A stretch of DNA of 38,026 nt, from contig JAEMRT010000045.1 in assembly GCA_016463225.1 (NCBI GenBank), positions 1 through 38,026 of the forward strand. The letters are read 5' to 3'. The first letter of the stretch is position 1, and every line of letters begins with the position of its first letter. This DNA is from Sphingopyxis sp. (lineage in GTDB: Bacteria; Pseudomonadota; Alphaproteobacteria; Sphingomonadales; Sphingomonadaceae). A program made the translations under genes and the position numbers. Of the stretch, positions 24,715-33,288 are shown piece by piece. Under the pieces are notes generated by a model. The model was given only the letters and a program-made list of their open reading frames with translations, did no database searches and was not told where the DNA came from.

Positions 24715-25824
24715 CTAGCCTGCAGGATCGGCTCCGCAGAGCGTCTCGATCGGAACGTAGCCCGCGCTCTCGCCGAACGCCGCGGGTCCCATGCACGCGA
24801 GCGCTTCGGGCGTTCGCAATCGCTCCGATGCGCTGCAGCCAATGACAGCCACGCGCTGGCCGTAGCGCAGCGCTTCGGTCGTCACGGGGAGTGCCGTTTC
24901 CTGGTCGACGATGCAGATAAGATCGGGCACGATCGCCTTCAGCACACCATCGACCCGGACCGCGATATTCTCGTTCTGGAAGCCGATCTCAGCGATCGAG
25001 CTGCTTTGGAGTCCCTGGATCACACAGCGGCCGAAGACCCAGCCGCTCGAGGTGTCGCGATGAAGATCGACGATTTTCCCCTCGAAGACACGATATGCAT
25101 GGCCGTAGTAGCGCGACGCGCGAAGCGCGCCGAGCAACCGGTTGACGGGGGATATCGCCTTTTCGCCGGCGCGGATGGCAGTTCCGATCGCTATCGCAGC
25201 GCTGACCGTGTCAGGGAGCGCGGCCAGCTTGGCCTGCCGACCGGTCATCGGATAGCAGGACAGGCTTACGCTGGCGCCCATCGCCGCGGCCAGTGGCCGC
25301 GCAAGATCCTCCGCTTCCTTCGCCGAGCTCGTCTCGAGCATTGCGACATTCCCATGCTCGTCGGCGATCGTCATCGGCGTACAGGACACGCCGTAAACGT
25401 TGAAGGTTGTCATGTTGAGCGACGGGAAGGCCCGGCCCATCCCGTCGGCATCGACGAGCGGCAGGCCGCGCATCGCGGCATAGGCGACTGGCATGACCGA
25501 GTTGAGGCCGCCGATTTCGGCCGAAATAATCGCGGTGGCGCGTCGTCCGAGACGATCCTCGAGCGCGCTGACCGCGCGGTGCGCCTCTTCGACCGAAAAC
25601 AGCTTCTCGATCATGACCGTCGGAGCGCCCATCGCTGCCGCGCAAAAGACGTTGGCGTCGTCGTCCAGATCTTCGAGCCCGAGCAGCTGCACGGGACCGT
25701 GCGTGGCGATCGCCTCCTTGCAGAGCAACGATCCGATATATGGATCGCCGCCGCCGCCGGTACCCAGAAAGGCCGACCCGGTCGCAAGATTGTCGACGTC
25801 GGCAAGAGTGATGAGCTTAGCCAC
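24715..25824 (-). CDS. DUF917 / S-methyl-thiohydantoin desulfurase family protein
   Basis: The protein has 369 aa and matches the DUF917 family throughout. Visible are the N-terminal ITLADVDNLATGSAFLGTGGGGDPYIG (glycine cluster at 21-28), AAMGAPTVMIEK, the central SAEIGGLNSVMPV, LVDADGMGRAFPSLNMTTF, and the C-terminal half with PDLICIVDQETALPVTTEALRYGQRVAVIG. Pfam names the domains after S-methyl-thiohydantoin desulfurase; most members have no assayed function. DUF917 proteins commonly sit next to HyuA-type hydantoinases, as here. The GTG start at 25824 overlaps the hydantoinase stop by 8 bp and has GGAGGT about 7 nt upstream. I infer that both act on one hydantoin-like ring substrate. Confidence 0.9.
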   Translation of the reverse strand: MAKLITLADVDNLATGSAFLGTGGGGDPYIGSLLCKEAIATHGPVQLLGLEDLDDDANVFCAAAMGAPTVMIEKLFSVEEAHRAVSALEDRLGRRATAIISAEIGGLNSVMPVAYAAMRGLPLVDADGMGRAFPSLNMTTFNVYGVSCTPMTIADEHGNVAMLETSSAKEAEDLARPLAAAMGASVSLSCYPMTGRQAKLAALPDTVSAAIAIGTAIRAGEKAISPVNRLLGALRASRYYGHAYRVFEGKIVDLHRDTSSGWVFGRCVIQGLQSSSIAEIGFQNENIAVRVDGVLKAIVPDLICIVDQETALPVTTEALRYGQRVAVIGCSASERLRTPEALACMGPAAFGESAGYVPIETLCGADPAG

Positions 25825-27388
25825 GGGCTACCTCCATTGAAGCGAGGTCACCGATCGCACGGCAGACAACGCGCGCCGCGCCCCCCGGTAAATATTGGAG
25901 CGGCAAATCCTCCAGGTCGACAACCGAGATCGTCGCGGGATCGGCGCCCGCCTCCGCTGCGCGCGCTATTGCACGGGCCTGCGCATCCTCCCGGGCCGCT
26001 TCCCGGCCAATCTCCTGGAAATTATAGATGCGATCGACGCTCCCGCTCACTTGACCGATCGCGGCCCCGACCGCGTTGGCTACGCCCGCACCGTCAGGCA
26101 CGATCGTCTCGCTGACGCCCGCGAGGGGCTCGTTTATGAGGACGGCTCCCCCGCCGACAAGGATCAGGGGAAGTTCGGCCGCGCTCGTCTTCATGCGGTC
26201 CAGGCCCTCCTCGACCAACGCCCGCATCCGCGCGACGGCCTCGGCGATCTGCGCTGCGCCGAGATGCGCAACCCGCGACGGATCGCCGAACCGCGCCCGG
26301 CCGGCGGCAACCGCAATGTCGCTAGCGGTCAGTTCGTTGCCGCCGAATATCATCGCGTCCTCGTGCAGGCGAAACCCGACCGAGTCCGGCCCGATCTCCG
26401 TGCCGCCGCCCGGCCCGGCGCCAAAGCGGACCCGGCTACCTCCGCCGAGACCAATAGACAACACGTCGGGCATGCGGAAATTGGTGCGCACGCCGCCCAC
26501 ATCGACATGAAGGCTCGATTGCCGCGGAAAGCCGGAAACAAGAACACCGATGTCGGTTGTCGTACCGCCGACATCGGCGACGAGGGCGTCGGACATGCCG
26601 GTAAGATAGGCCGCACCGCGAAGAGAATTTGTAGGCCCCGCCGCAAATGTCAGGACCGGGAACCGTTGCATATGCGACGCGGTCATCAGCGTCCCGTCGT
26701 TCTGGCTGACGAAGAAGGGGCAACGGATATCGAGTTCGCCAAGTGCGCGGGCGAACGCGTCGCCCACGTCGATTGCGAGCGGCCGCAACGCGGCATTCAT
26801 GATCGCGGCATTCTCGCGCTCGAGAAGGCCGGTTCGGCCCACTTCGCTCGACAGCGTGATATTGGCATCGGGTATCTCGCCGCGAACGATTTCGCCGGCA
26901 CGCTCTTCCTGCTCGGCATTGAGCTGACTGAACACGCCGGTGATCGCGACTTCGGTCAGTCCGAGCCGAGCAATGTCGCGAGCGGCCTTCGCAATCTCAA
27001 GCTCCGCAAGCGGAGCGATAGCGCGCCCGTCGAACTGGTAACCGCCTGCCACCATCGCAATGTGTCCAAAGGTCGCCATGCGAAGCCGCTCGGGCCAGTC
27101 CGCGAAAGGCGGGACGCCCCGCGCTGCGGGGAAGCCAATTCGCAGCGCGGCGACCTTTCGCAGGTCGCGCGCCTGGACGAAAGCATTGGTAAAATGGGTC
27201 GTGCCGATCATCACCGCGTCGACATCGGAGGCGCGGGTCTGGCTTTCCGCCAGCAGCGTGCCGATGGCCGCGCGAATGCCTCCGCTGACATCCGCCGAGG
27301 TCGGGCTTTTCACCTTGGCGACGATCTGCCGTCCCGCGAGCATCACCGCGTCGGTATTTGTTCCCCCCACATCCACACCAATTCGCAT
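25817..27388 (-). CDS. hyuA: Hydantoinase/oxoprolinase-family ATPase (HyuA-type)
   Basis: The protein has 523 aa. The N terminus MRIGVDVGGTNTDAVML is the sugar-kinase/Hsp70-like ATP site of the hydantoinase/oxoprolinase family. A second phosphate motif ADVGGTTTDIGVL and the Gly-rich LSIGLGGGSRVRFG follow. The length is shorter than the 690-aa HyuA of ATP-dependent hydantoinases and is typical of members paired with DUF917. I use the ATG at 27388, which has AAGGA 5-6 nt upstream; the open frame continues 22 codons further without a better site. It overlaps DUF917 by 8 bp. The likely role is ATP-dependent ring opening of a hydantoin or related cyclic amide; the actual substrate is unknown. Confidence 0.9.
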   Translation of the reverse strand: MRIGVDVGGTNTDAVMLAGRQIVAKVKSPTSADVSGGIRAAIGTLLAESQTRASDVDAVMIGTTHFTNAFVQARDLRKVAALRIGFPAARGVPPFADWPERLRMATFGHIAMVAGGYQFDGRAIAPLAELEIAKAARDIARLGLTEVAITGVFSQLNAEQEERAGEIVRGEIPDANITLSSEVGRTGLLERENAAIMNAALRPLAIDVGDAFARALGELDIRCPFFVSQNDGTLMTASHMQRFPVLTFAAGPTNSLRGAAYLTGMSDALVADVGGTTTDIGVLVSGFPRQSSLHVDVGGVRTNFRMPDVLSIGLGGGSRVRFGAGPGGGTEIGPDSVGFRLHEDAMIFGGNELTASDIAVAAGRARFGDPSRVAHLGAAQIAEAVARMRALVEEGLDRMKTSAAELPLILVGGGAVLINEPLAGVSETIVPDGAGVANAVGAAIGQVSGSVDRIYNFQEIGREAAREDAQARAIARAAEAGADPATISVVDLEDLPLQYLPGGAARVVCRAIGDLASMEVARG

Positions 27389-27713
27389 CTCGATCCTTCT
27401 CATTCTCTTTTCATTGACCGTGCGAACGTGGAGGCAGCGCAGCGCCATGCACAAGCCAAGGGACTGGTAGGGCGCCCCTGCTGCTGGGTAGGCCCGAAGC
27501 CTTCACGTGACCTTGCGATCCTACTCGATTGCGGCTCGTGCGGGAGAAGGATGCTGCCGCGTGCGGTGCTGATGGCTCGCGGAAATTGGGGACGAAAGCG
27601 CCCTGGATGGACTTCGCGTCATCTTGAGCGAAGACGATCTTTCTCGGCTTGCCAGCGATCATTCTGGAGTAAACACGATATAAGTCGTGACTTGGGGCAA
27701 TTGCGTAGCCGGC
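27389..27713. other. Leader of the hydantoinase/DUF917 operon, no gene
   Basis: I see no credible gene in these 325 bases. An inverted repeat CACGA-tataag-TCGTG lies at 27674-27689, and CCTACTCGAT lies at 27520-27529, a near copy of the element upstream of the 708-aa TBDR. GGTAGG occurs twice around 27467-27493. It presumably contains the promoter of the hydantoinase operon and the 3' end of the permease transcript, but no obvious terminator hairpin was found. Confidence 0.4.
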
Positions 27714-28958
27714 TTAAAACCTACTAAATCTGCCTCGATATGGGCGCCATCGAAGCAGAAAGTAAAAGGCGGCTGCGCTCAGGATAGCATCACATGCAGG
27801 AATGCCGCTGAGCGTCACGACGCCTTGCGATGCACCAGCCGCCAGAATGCTGGCGGCGCCCCAAGCGATGAAGGCGCGGGCGCGGAACGCAGGCAATTCG
27901 TCGGTCGAACGCCCATAGTTCGCCTCGCCTGTCAGAAAAAAGTCCGTCACATAGATGCCGGCAACGGGAGGCACGGCAATGCTGAGCACTAGCAGAAACG
28001 GGATGAAGTAAGAGGCAATGCCAAGGAGAGCGAGAAGGACGCCGACGGATCCGCCGAACACCACGACGGACGAAAAGCCCGATCGCGGCACGATGCGCTG
28101 GATGGCGAGCGATGCGGAGTAAAGGTTGCCCGAGTTGGTCGTCCACGCCTTGAATGTGATAAGGACGATGGCGGGAAGGCCGAGACCCACGCCGGCCATG
28201 ATCTTTACTAGATCGCGCTCGCCTACGGCGATGCTGGGGATGAGTGCGATGAATAGGATCGACGGCATGGCAATGCCGAAGGTGAGAAACGCCGCGAGCC
28301 TTGCGGCATTCGCCGAGCGGGCAAATCGAGCAAGGTCAGGAAAAAGCGTTACGCCAACCGCCAGTCCGCCGACCGTCGCCGAGATGCCAAGTCCGATGCT
28401 TCCGGTTCCCGGCGACCTTGCTGACAATTGCGATAGCGAGGTGCTGCCGAGCGCCAGCACCGCTGTGTAGATTATCAGAAGGAAGAGGAGCGGAACGGCG
28501 ATGTCGGCGACCCTTTTGAGAGATTGGAACCCAAAAAAGGTCGTTGCTATCATGAGAATGCCGCCGGTTGCGACGAACAGCCCGCTCGCCGGCGGGCTTG
28601 TGCCGAGGGTTGACCACATATGCTGCATGCTCTGTCCGAAGAGCTGCGCGGTGACGCCAAACCAACCGAGTACCGTCGCCGCCAGAAACCCGCTCACCAG
28701 TTTTCCGCCGGTGCGCCCAAAGCTTTGCTGCACCAACTCGCTTGTGTTGCGCGATGTGCGCGCGCCGACCGTGCCGGTGAGCGCGGCGAGTGATGCCAGG
28801 ATGAGACCGCCGATCAGGATCGAAATGCTGCCACCGGCAAGGCCCGCAGCAAATCCGATTTCGGCGCCGCTGATAAATGCGGGGAGCGCCACCACGATTC
28901 CGATCTGCACGATCGATATCTGAAGACCGCTATATGTTTTGCCGCCGCTTTCGATCAT
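27714..28958 (-). CDS. NCS1-family permease (cytosine permease CodB-like)
   Basis: The protein has 414 aa and about 12 hydrophobic segments. It aligns by eye with E. coli CodB in several places: GWFGVTAQLFGQSM, the WTTNSGNLYSASLAIQ loop and AVPPVAGIYVTDFFL. NCS1 proteins carry nucleobases, hydantoins and allantoin with H+ or Na+. I start at the ATG at 28958 because the preceding 44 codons are Cys/Arg-rich and hydrophilic, unlike a transporter; an AGGTAGAG lies just upstream of it. The neighbouring hydantoinase and DUF917 genes point to a hydantoin or pyrimidine-type substrate, as for Mhp1 (inference). It is transcribed toward them but separated by 325 bp, so probably under its own promoter. 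Confidence 0.88.
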   Translation of the reverse strand: MIESGGKTYSGLQISIVQIGIVVALPAFISGAEIGFAAGLAGGSISILIGGLILASLAALTGTVGARTSRNTSELVQQSFGRTGGKLVSGFLAATVLGWFGVTAQLFGQSMQHMWSTLGTSPPASGLFVATGGILMIATTFFGFQSLKRVADIAVPLLFLLIIYTAVLALGSTSLSQLSARSPGTGSIGLGISATVGGLAVGVTLFPDLARFARSANAARLAAFLTFGIAMPSILFIALIPSIAVGERDLVKIMAGVGLGLPAIVLITFKAWTTNSGNLYSASLAIQRIVPRSGFSSVVVFGGSVGVLLALLGIASYFIPFLLVLSIAVPPVAGIYVTDFFLTGEANYGRSTDELPAFRARAFIAWGAASILAAGASQGVVTLSGIPACDAILSAAAFYFLLRWRPYRGRFSRF

Positions 28959-29349
28959 GAACTCTACCTGCTTCGGCTGACTTCTGCCGCACTGAAAGCA
29001 TGCGCCGCAGTTCCTGCGCAGCTCAATCGATGCCGCAAGGTAGTGTCCAATTCCAGTCGGTAGCACGGTAGCGACATGCCGATATGTCACCCCACCTTAG
29101 TCGAGGAGTTTTAGTCAGCGCGATCACCGAAGCACTTCCTCAATTCTGTCGTCGACCGGATGGCATCGCATTGATCTGCATACCCGCCCAGCCCAAGGAA
29201 ACGCCCGAAAAGACATCCTCTGGATCGCCAGATGCGCTTGCACCTCATAGCCTTGATAGTTTTGGTATTTTCTCGACGAGGCGATCGATTCGTATCGTCT
29301 CCAAGGGGTGGCCTTGCCATGCCAGCCTGCCTGACCGCGGCATTCCCAT
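28959..29349. other. Intergenic stretch upstream of the permease, no gene recognised
   Basis: The part near 28959-29090 must contain the permease promoter. Short open frames occur on both strands, but none resembles a known family or has typical codon use. No strong hairpin was seen. A CTCAATC near 29022-29028 weakly echoes the ACTCAAT element of the TBDR/hydantoinase leaders. Confidence 0.35.
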
Positions 29350-29479
29350 CGCCACTCCGCAACTTCTTGCGCAGGGCGGTCGCAAACGCGCGCAGGCTTT
29401 GCGGCGTGATCAATCTGTTCGGCCCGCAAGTCGGCCGCGCCGGGAACGGCGCGCAGCACGCCCGCCACCCGGCTCGCGA
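29350..29479 (-). pseudogene. Possible remnant of a CzcA/CusA-type RND efflux gene
   Basis: Directly after the cyclase stop the minus strand reads ASRVAGVLRAVPGAADLRAEQ (29477-29412 region). This matches, as I recall it, the conserved porter-domain stretch of heavy-metal RND pumps (VLRTVPGAADVRVEQ). Beyond it a weak continuation (KPARVCDRPAQEVAEW) degenerates, and neither start nor end of a gene is present. It marks the left edge of the cyclase/SDR/AKR block and looks like debris of an ancestral gene cut by insertion or deletion. The match is short, so chance cannot be excluded. Confidence 0.35.
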
Positions 29480-30424
29480 TCAGCGGATCGCGACCGGATT
29501 GACGTTCACCTGCGTCGAGCCTTTGTAGAGCGGCTGGCCGAGCACGAACAGGAACTCGAACGCCTTGTCGCGCACCAGAGCGCGGCTGTCGATCAGCTCG
29601 AGATTGTAGATGCCCTTCTTGGCGAGCATGAATTGGTTGACCGGAAACTCCTGGCCGTCCTTCGCCGGATAGATTTCGGAAGCCCAGGTGTCGCCGCCGA
29701 ACGCGACGATGCCCTGCGCCGCCAGCCACTCGGCGGCCTCCATGCCGATGCCCGGCTCCACCTCGAGGAACTTCTTATCGTCCTTGCCGATGAGCTCGAG
29801 CCAGCCAGTGTTGAACAGCACGACGTCGCCCGTGCGTAGAGTGATGCCCTGCTTCTGCAGCACCGCCTTGATATCGGCGACTCTGAACTCGGTGTCGGCC
29901 GGGACGATCGGCTGGCCGTAATGCGCGACCATGTCGAGCACGACACCGCGCGTCACCATCGGCGGCACCTTCTCTATGCCGAGCTTGCGCACTCCTTCGA
30001 TCGTGACGAAGTCGCTCGCCTTGTTGCCGTTATAATAGACATAATCGATGCCGATATGGCCGATGCCGTTGAGCTGCGTGCCGACCCCCGTCCAGCCGTT
30101 GACCAGCTCGTCGTTGAAGGTGAACTTGTTCGCCGCCTTGCTCGTGCCGCCGGCCTCGTCGGGCTGCACATTGTAGAGGTTGAAGCTGCGGTGGCGGAAT
30201 GCCGGCAGGTTCTTGTCGATCGGCACCGCGAGCGGATAGGTCTTGCCCGTCTTCACCAGCTTCACCGCTGTCAGCGTGACTTCGGGCGTCAGCAGATTGG
30301 CGGCGCCGATCTCGTCGTCGGGGCCGTATTGCGAGGGATACCAGTCCATGTTCTTCTCCTGAGCCAATGCCGGGGCGGGTGCGGTCAAGACGGCCAGCAG
30401 GCCGCAAAGGGCTATTGTCTTCAT
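29480..30424 (-). CDS. Exported cyclase-family hydrolase (kynurenine-formamidase-like fold)
   Basis: The protein has 314 aa. The signal peptide MKTIALCGLLAVLTAPAPALAQ predicts export. The rest matches the cyclase family (Pfam Cyclase, COG1878): GAANLLTPEVTLTAVKLVKTGKTYPLAVPI, the metal-site region GVGTQLNGIGHIG, RGVVLDMVAHYG, LRTGDVVLFNTGW and the C-terminal FVNQF-like PVNQFMLAKKGIYNLELID. The usual H-x-G-T-H-x-D of small kynurenine formamidases is altered to GTQLN, as in the longer cyclase homologues, so the metal set differs. I use the second Met (30424), with GAGG 6 nt upstream; the first is at 30436. It is the third gene of the AKR-SDR-cyclase operon. The substrate is unknown, perhaps a lactone or cyclic amide in the periplasm. 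Confidence 0.87.
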   Translation of the reverse strand: MKTIALCGLLAVLTAPAPALAQEKNMDWYPSQYGPDDEIGAANLLTPEVTLTAVKLVKTGKTYPLAVPIDKNLPAFRHRSFNLYNVQPDEAGGTSKAANKFTFNDELVNGWTGVGTQLNGIGHIGIDYVYYNGNKASDFVTIEGVRKLGIEKVPPMVTRGVVLDMVAHYGQPIVPADTEFRVADIKAVLQKQGITLRTGDVVLFNTGWLELIGKDDKKFLEVEPGIGMEAAEWLAAQGIVAFGGDTWASEIYPAKDGQEFPVNQFMLAKKGIYNLELIDSRALVRDKAFEFLFVLGQPLYKGSTQVNVNPVAIR

Positions 30425-30466
30425 GTCGAGCCTCATTCTTGCGGCCGGGACGCTCCGGCCGCGCGG

Positions 30467-31240
30467 TCAGGCGATGGTGGGGACTATCCCGCCATCCACG
30501 CGCAGCGCCGCGCCGTTGGTCGCGGACGAAAGCGGGCTCGCGACATAGGCGACCAGCGATGCGATCTCCTCAGGCTCGATCATGCGCTGGATCAGCGATG
30601 TCGCACGGTCCCGGGCGAAGAAGGCGCGCTCGATCTCCTCGATCGGGGCCGCCGGATCGTCGGCGACGCTCTTGAGGAAATCGACGATGCCCTCGGAGCG
30701 GGTCGTGCCCGGCAGCACGGTGTTGACCGTGACGCGCGTCCCCTTGGTCAGCCCGGCAAGCCCGCGTGAGATCGCGAGCTGGGCGGTCTTCGTCATGCCG
30801 TAGTGAATCATGTCGGGCGGCACCATAAGGCCGGATTCGCTGGCGATGAAGATGATGCGGCCCCAGTCCCGCGCGAGCATGCCGGGGAAATAGGCGCGGG
30901 CCAGCCGCGCGCCCGACAGCACGTTGATTTCGAAGAAGCGGCGCCAGTCGTCGTCGCCGATGTCTTCGAACCGCTTCGATTCGTAGATGCCGAGATTGTT
31001 GACGAGGATGTCGATCCCGGGAAGCGCGGCGATCAGGGCTTGCGCTCCCTCGGCCGTGGCGGGATCGGCCAATATGCCGCGCGCGCCCGTCTCCTTCGCG
31101 GCGCTTTCCAGCTTGGCCCGGTTGCGGCCGCAGATCGCGACGTCGGCGCCCTCGGCGGCGAGGCGGCGAGCGATCTCCAGCCCGATGCCGGCGGTCGCGC
31201 CAGTGACGAGCGCAGTTTTTCCGGTAAGTTGCAGGTCCAT
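30467..31240 (-). CDS. Short-chain dehydrogenase/reductase
   Basis: The protein has 257 aa, a classical SDR. It has TGATAGIG (14-21) for NAD(P), NNLG in place of NNAG, catalytic Ser in IIFIASESG, YGMTK (Tyr/Lys pair), and the C-terminal SSATNGAALRVDGG. The Arg after the first nucleotide loop (CGRNRAKL) suggests NADPH preference. The start has AAGGAGG 6 nt upstream and follows the aldo/keto reductase stop by 11 nt, so the two are co-transcribed. The substrate is unknown. With the aldo/keto reductase and cyclase it may reduce or oxidise a carbonyl intermediate. Confidence 0.92.
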   Translation of the reverse strand: MDLQLTGKTALVTGATAGIGLEIARRLAAEGADVAICGRNRAKLESAAKETGARGILADPATAEGAQALIAALPGIDILVNNLGIYESKRFEDIGDDDWRRFFEINVLSGARLARAYFPGMLARDWGRIIFIASESGLMVPPDMIHYGMTKTAQLAISRGLAGLTKGTRVTVNTVLPGTTRSEGIVDFLKSVADDPAAPIEEIERAFFARDRATSLIQRMIEPEEIASLVAYVASPLSSATNGAALRVDGGIVPTIA

Positions 31241-31251
31241 CGGGGCCTCCT

Positions 31252-32076
31252 TCAGGCGTTCCAGTCGGGCGCGAGGCCCGCGGGGCTGACGATGCGTCCC
31301 TCGGCGCGGGCGAGCCCGCCGATCGCCGCCATGTCCGCGTCGCTTAAGGCGAAATCGAAGACCGCGGCATTCTCCGCGACCCGCTCGGGGCGCGCCGTCT
31401 TGCTGAGCGCGACGAAGCCGCGCTGGATCAGCCAGCGCAGGGCGACCTGCGCGGCGCTCTTGCCGTGACGCTCGCCGATGGCGATCAACGCCGGGTCGCG
31501 CGGAACCTTGCCGTCGGCCATGCCGTAAAAGGCGGTGATGGCCGCGCCATGCGCCCGGGCGGCGGCGGCCATGCGCTCCTGGTCGAGATAGGGATGGGCC
31601 TCGATCTGGTTGGTGACGATCGGCGCTTCGCTGCGCCGCACCGATTCCTCGAACTGCGCGGCGTTCTGATTGCTCACGCCGATATGGCGGGCCTTGCCCG
31701 CGGCGCGGACGGCATTCAGCATCTCGATCTGCTCTGCGACCGGAACGGTTTCGCCGGGCCAGTGCAGGAGCAGCAGGTCGACCTGGTCGACTTGCAGCTT
31801 ATCGAGGCTCTCGTCGACCGAGGCGGCGAAACGGTCCGGCCGGTAATTGTCGACCCAGACCTTGGTGGTCAGGAACAGCTCGTCGCGCTTCGCCCCGGCC
31901 GCCCACAGCGCGCGGCCGAGCGCGGCTTCGTTCTGATAGATCTGCGCGGTGTCGAAGTGGCGCATGCCGGCGTCCAGCGCGGCGGGCACCACGCGCTCCA
32001 CCTCCTCGTCGCGCATCCGGAAGACGCCAAATCCCAGCGCCGGAAAGCGCGCTCCATTCGCCTCCACGATATCCAT
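31252..32076 (-). CDS. Aldo/keto reductase (AKR5/2,5-diketo-gluconate reductase-like)
   Basis: The protein has 274 aa. The catalytic tetrad is visible: Asp42 and Tyr47 (FDTAQIYQNE), Lys72 (TKVW) and His105 (LLLLHWPG). GFGVFRM near the N terminus and QIEAHPYLDQ fit the AKR family, with the short DkgB-like form. The start at 32076 has GAGGAG about 9 nt upstream; an open extension to 32160 lies in the promoter region of the divergent LysR gene and is discarded. It is the first gene of the AKR-SDR-cyclase operon. The substrate is unknown, likely a small aldehyde or ketone, with NADPH as cofactor. Confidence 0.92.
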   Translation of the reverse strand: MDIVEANGARFPALGFGVFRMRDEEVERVVPAALDAGMRHFDTAQIYQNEAALGRALWAAGAKRDELFLTTKVWVDNYRPDRFAASVDESLDKLQVDQVDLLLLHWPGETVPVAEQIEMLNAVRAAGKARHIGVSNQNAAQFEESVRRSEAPIVTNQIEAHPYLDQERMAAAARAHGAAITAFYGMADGKVPRDPALIAIGERHGKSAAQVALRWLIQRGFVALSKTARPERVAENAAVFDFALSDADMAAIGGLARAEGRIVSPAGLAPDWNA

Positions 32077-32198
32077 CCTGCCGCTCCTCGGTTTGATGAC
32101 GATTGCAGGAGCTGACGTGGGGGACACGACCGGCGTTGACAATCCGGCAAAACTCCACATGAGCTTGGAAGTGAATTCACAAGCGGATCATATGCCCC
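32077..32198. promoter_or_regulatory. Divergent promoter region AKR operon / LysR
   Basis: These 122 bases separate the two divergent genes, the usual site of LysR autoregulation and target control. TTGACA (32136-32141) is a plausible -35 box for the plus-strand LysR gene, but the hexamer at the right spacing (near 32159) is weak. No perfect T-N11-A palindrome stood out. Confidence 0.4.
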
Positions 32199-33140
32199 AT
32201 GGATAATCGCGCCGGCGAGATGCGGGTTTTCGTCATCGTGGCGGAGGCCGGCAGCTTCTCTGCCGCGGCGCGGCGGCTGCTCATGACACCGTCCACTATC
32301 TCCAAACTCGTAGATCGCCTCGAAAAGCGTCTCGGCGTCCGCCTAGTCGAGCGATCGACGCGCAGCCTGTTGCTGACCAGCGAGGGACATATCTATTTCC
32401 AGCGGGCCCGCGCGATGCTCGCGGATATGGAAAGTCTCGAGCAGGAGCTAGCCGCGGGGAGCGCGGAAGCGGCCGGCACCATCCGGATCAGCGCTTCAGT
32501 CGCGTTCGGAACCCTGGCGGTCGAGCCGCTCTTGCCCGAATTCTCACGCGCGCACCCCGGAATTATACTCGATCTCTCCCTTTCGGAAGAGATGGTAGAT
32601 CTTTTTCAAGGACATTTCGATATCGTCTTCAGGGTCGGCGGCATCACCGATTCCTCATTGATCGCGCAGCGGATCGGCACGGCGCGGCGAAAGATCGTAG
32701 CTGCTCCCGCCTATCTTGCGCATGCCGGTGTGCCGCGCTCGGTCGAGGACCTCGATCGGCACAATTGCCTCGGTTTCAACTTCCAGCGATCGCAACCAGT
32801 CTGGCCGATGCGCACGGGCGGGCGCATTGTCGACCGGATGGTGTCGGGCTCATTGCTCGCGAACAATGGCGAGACGGTCAGACGGATGGCGGTCGCCGGC
32901 ATGGGACTGGCGCGGCTTGGAGACTATCACGCGCGGGCTGACATCTCGGCAGGCCGGTTGGTCGAAGTGCTCGCCCATGCCGGCGTGGACGACGAGGAGG
33001 AAGTCGCCGCGCTTTTCCCCGGCGGTCGCCACCTCCCCGCGCGCAAGCGCGCGTTTCTGGATTACCTCGTTCCCCGTCTGCGCGCCTTTATGGCGAACGA
33101 ACCGGACGCCCGCTGCGCGGAAGCGGCGCTAAGGCCTTGA
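32199..33140 (+). CDS. LysR-family transcriptional regulator
   Basis: The protein has 313 aa. The N-terminal helix-turn-helix is at about 6-62 ([56 protein letters not shown]). The effector-binding domain is of the DntR/CrgA-like LysR_substrate type (about 92-300; [47 protein letters not shown]). It is divergent from the aldo/keto reductase operon and is its likely regulator. The ATG at 32199 has only a weak ribosome site. The effector is unknown. About a dozen bases after the stop region lies a long inverted repeat. Confidence 0.93.
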   Translation: MDNRAGEMRVFVIVAEAGSFSAAARRLLMTPSTISKLVDRLEKRLGVRLVERSTRSLLLTSEGHIYFQRARAMLADMESLEQELAAGSAEAAGTIRISASVAFGTLAVEPLLPEFSRAHPGIILDLSLSEEMVDLFQGHFDIVFRVGGITDSSLIAQRIGTARRKIVAAPAYLAHAGVPRSVEDLDRHNCLGFNFQRSQPVWPMRTGGRIVDRMVSGSLLANNGETVRRMAVAGMGLARLGDYHARADISAGRLVEVLAHAGVDDEEEVAALFPGGRHLPARKRAFLDYLVPRLRAFMANEPDARCAEAALRP

Positions 33141-33153
33141 TGAGGGCCCAAGC

Positions 33154-33198
33154 AGTATGAACGGGGACACATATTCGTTATGTGTCCCCGTTCATACT
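33154..33198. repeat. Perfect 20-bp inverted repeat with 5-nt loop, REP-like
   Basis: The left arm (33154-33173, AGTATGAACGGGGACACATA) and right arm (33179-33198) are exact reverse complements around the loop TTCGT. No T-tract follows on either strand (next bases ACCC / CTTG), so it is not a standard terminator. The GGGGACACATA-type core resembles palindromes associated with REP/RAYT-type elements in other proteobacteria, as I remember them. It lies between the LysR gene and a truncated pyrH fragment, consistent with a recombination or transposition scar. Confidence 0.8.
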
Positions 33199-33288
33199 AC
33201 CCAGGAACCGCCCACGGACTCCGGCGTCAGCCTTCCGCCGCTAGGCGTAGCCGCAAGCTCTACGCCTTACGCGTGCCGCCAGCGCGAT

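Noticed and set aside
25895..27727. Plus-strand open frame of 610 codons, and a similar one at 25006-26115
   Set aside because: These are antisense to the hydantoinase and DUF917 genes; His/Arg-rich and domainless.
29084..29839. Plus-strand frame of 251 codons overlapping the cyclase 3' end
   Set aside because: More than half is antisense to the cyclase; the remainder has no recognisable domain or ribosome site.
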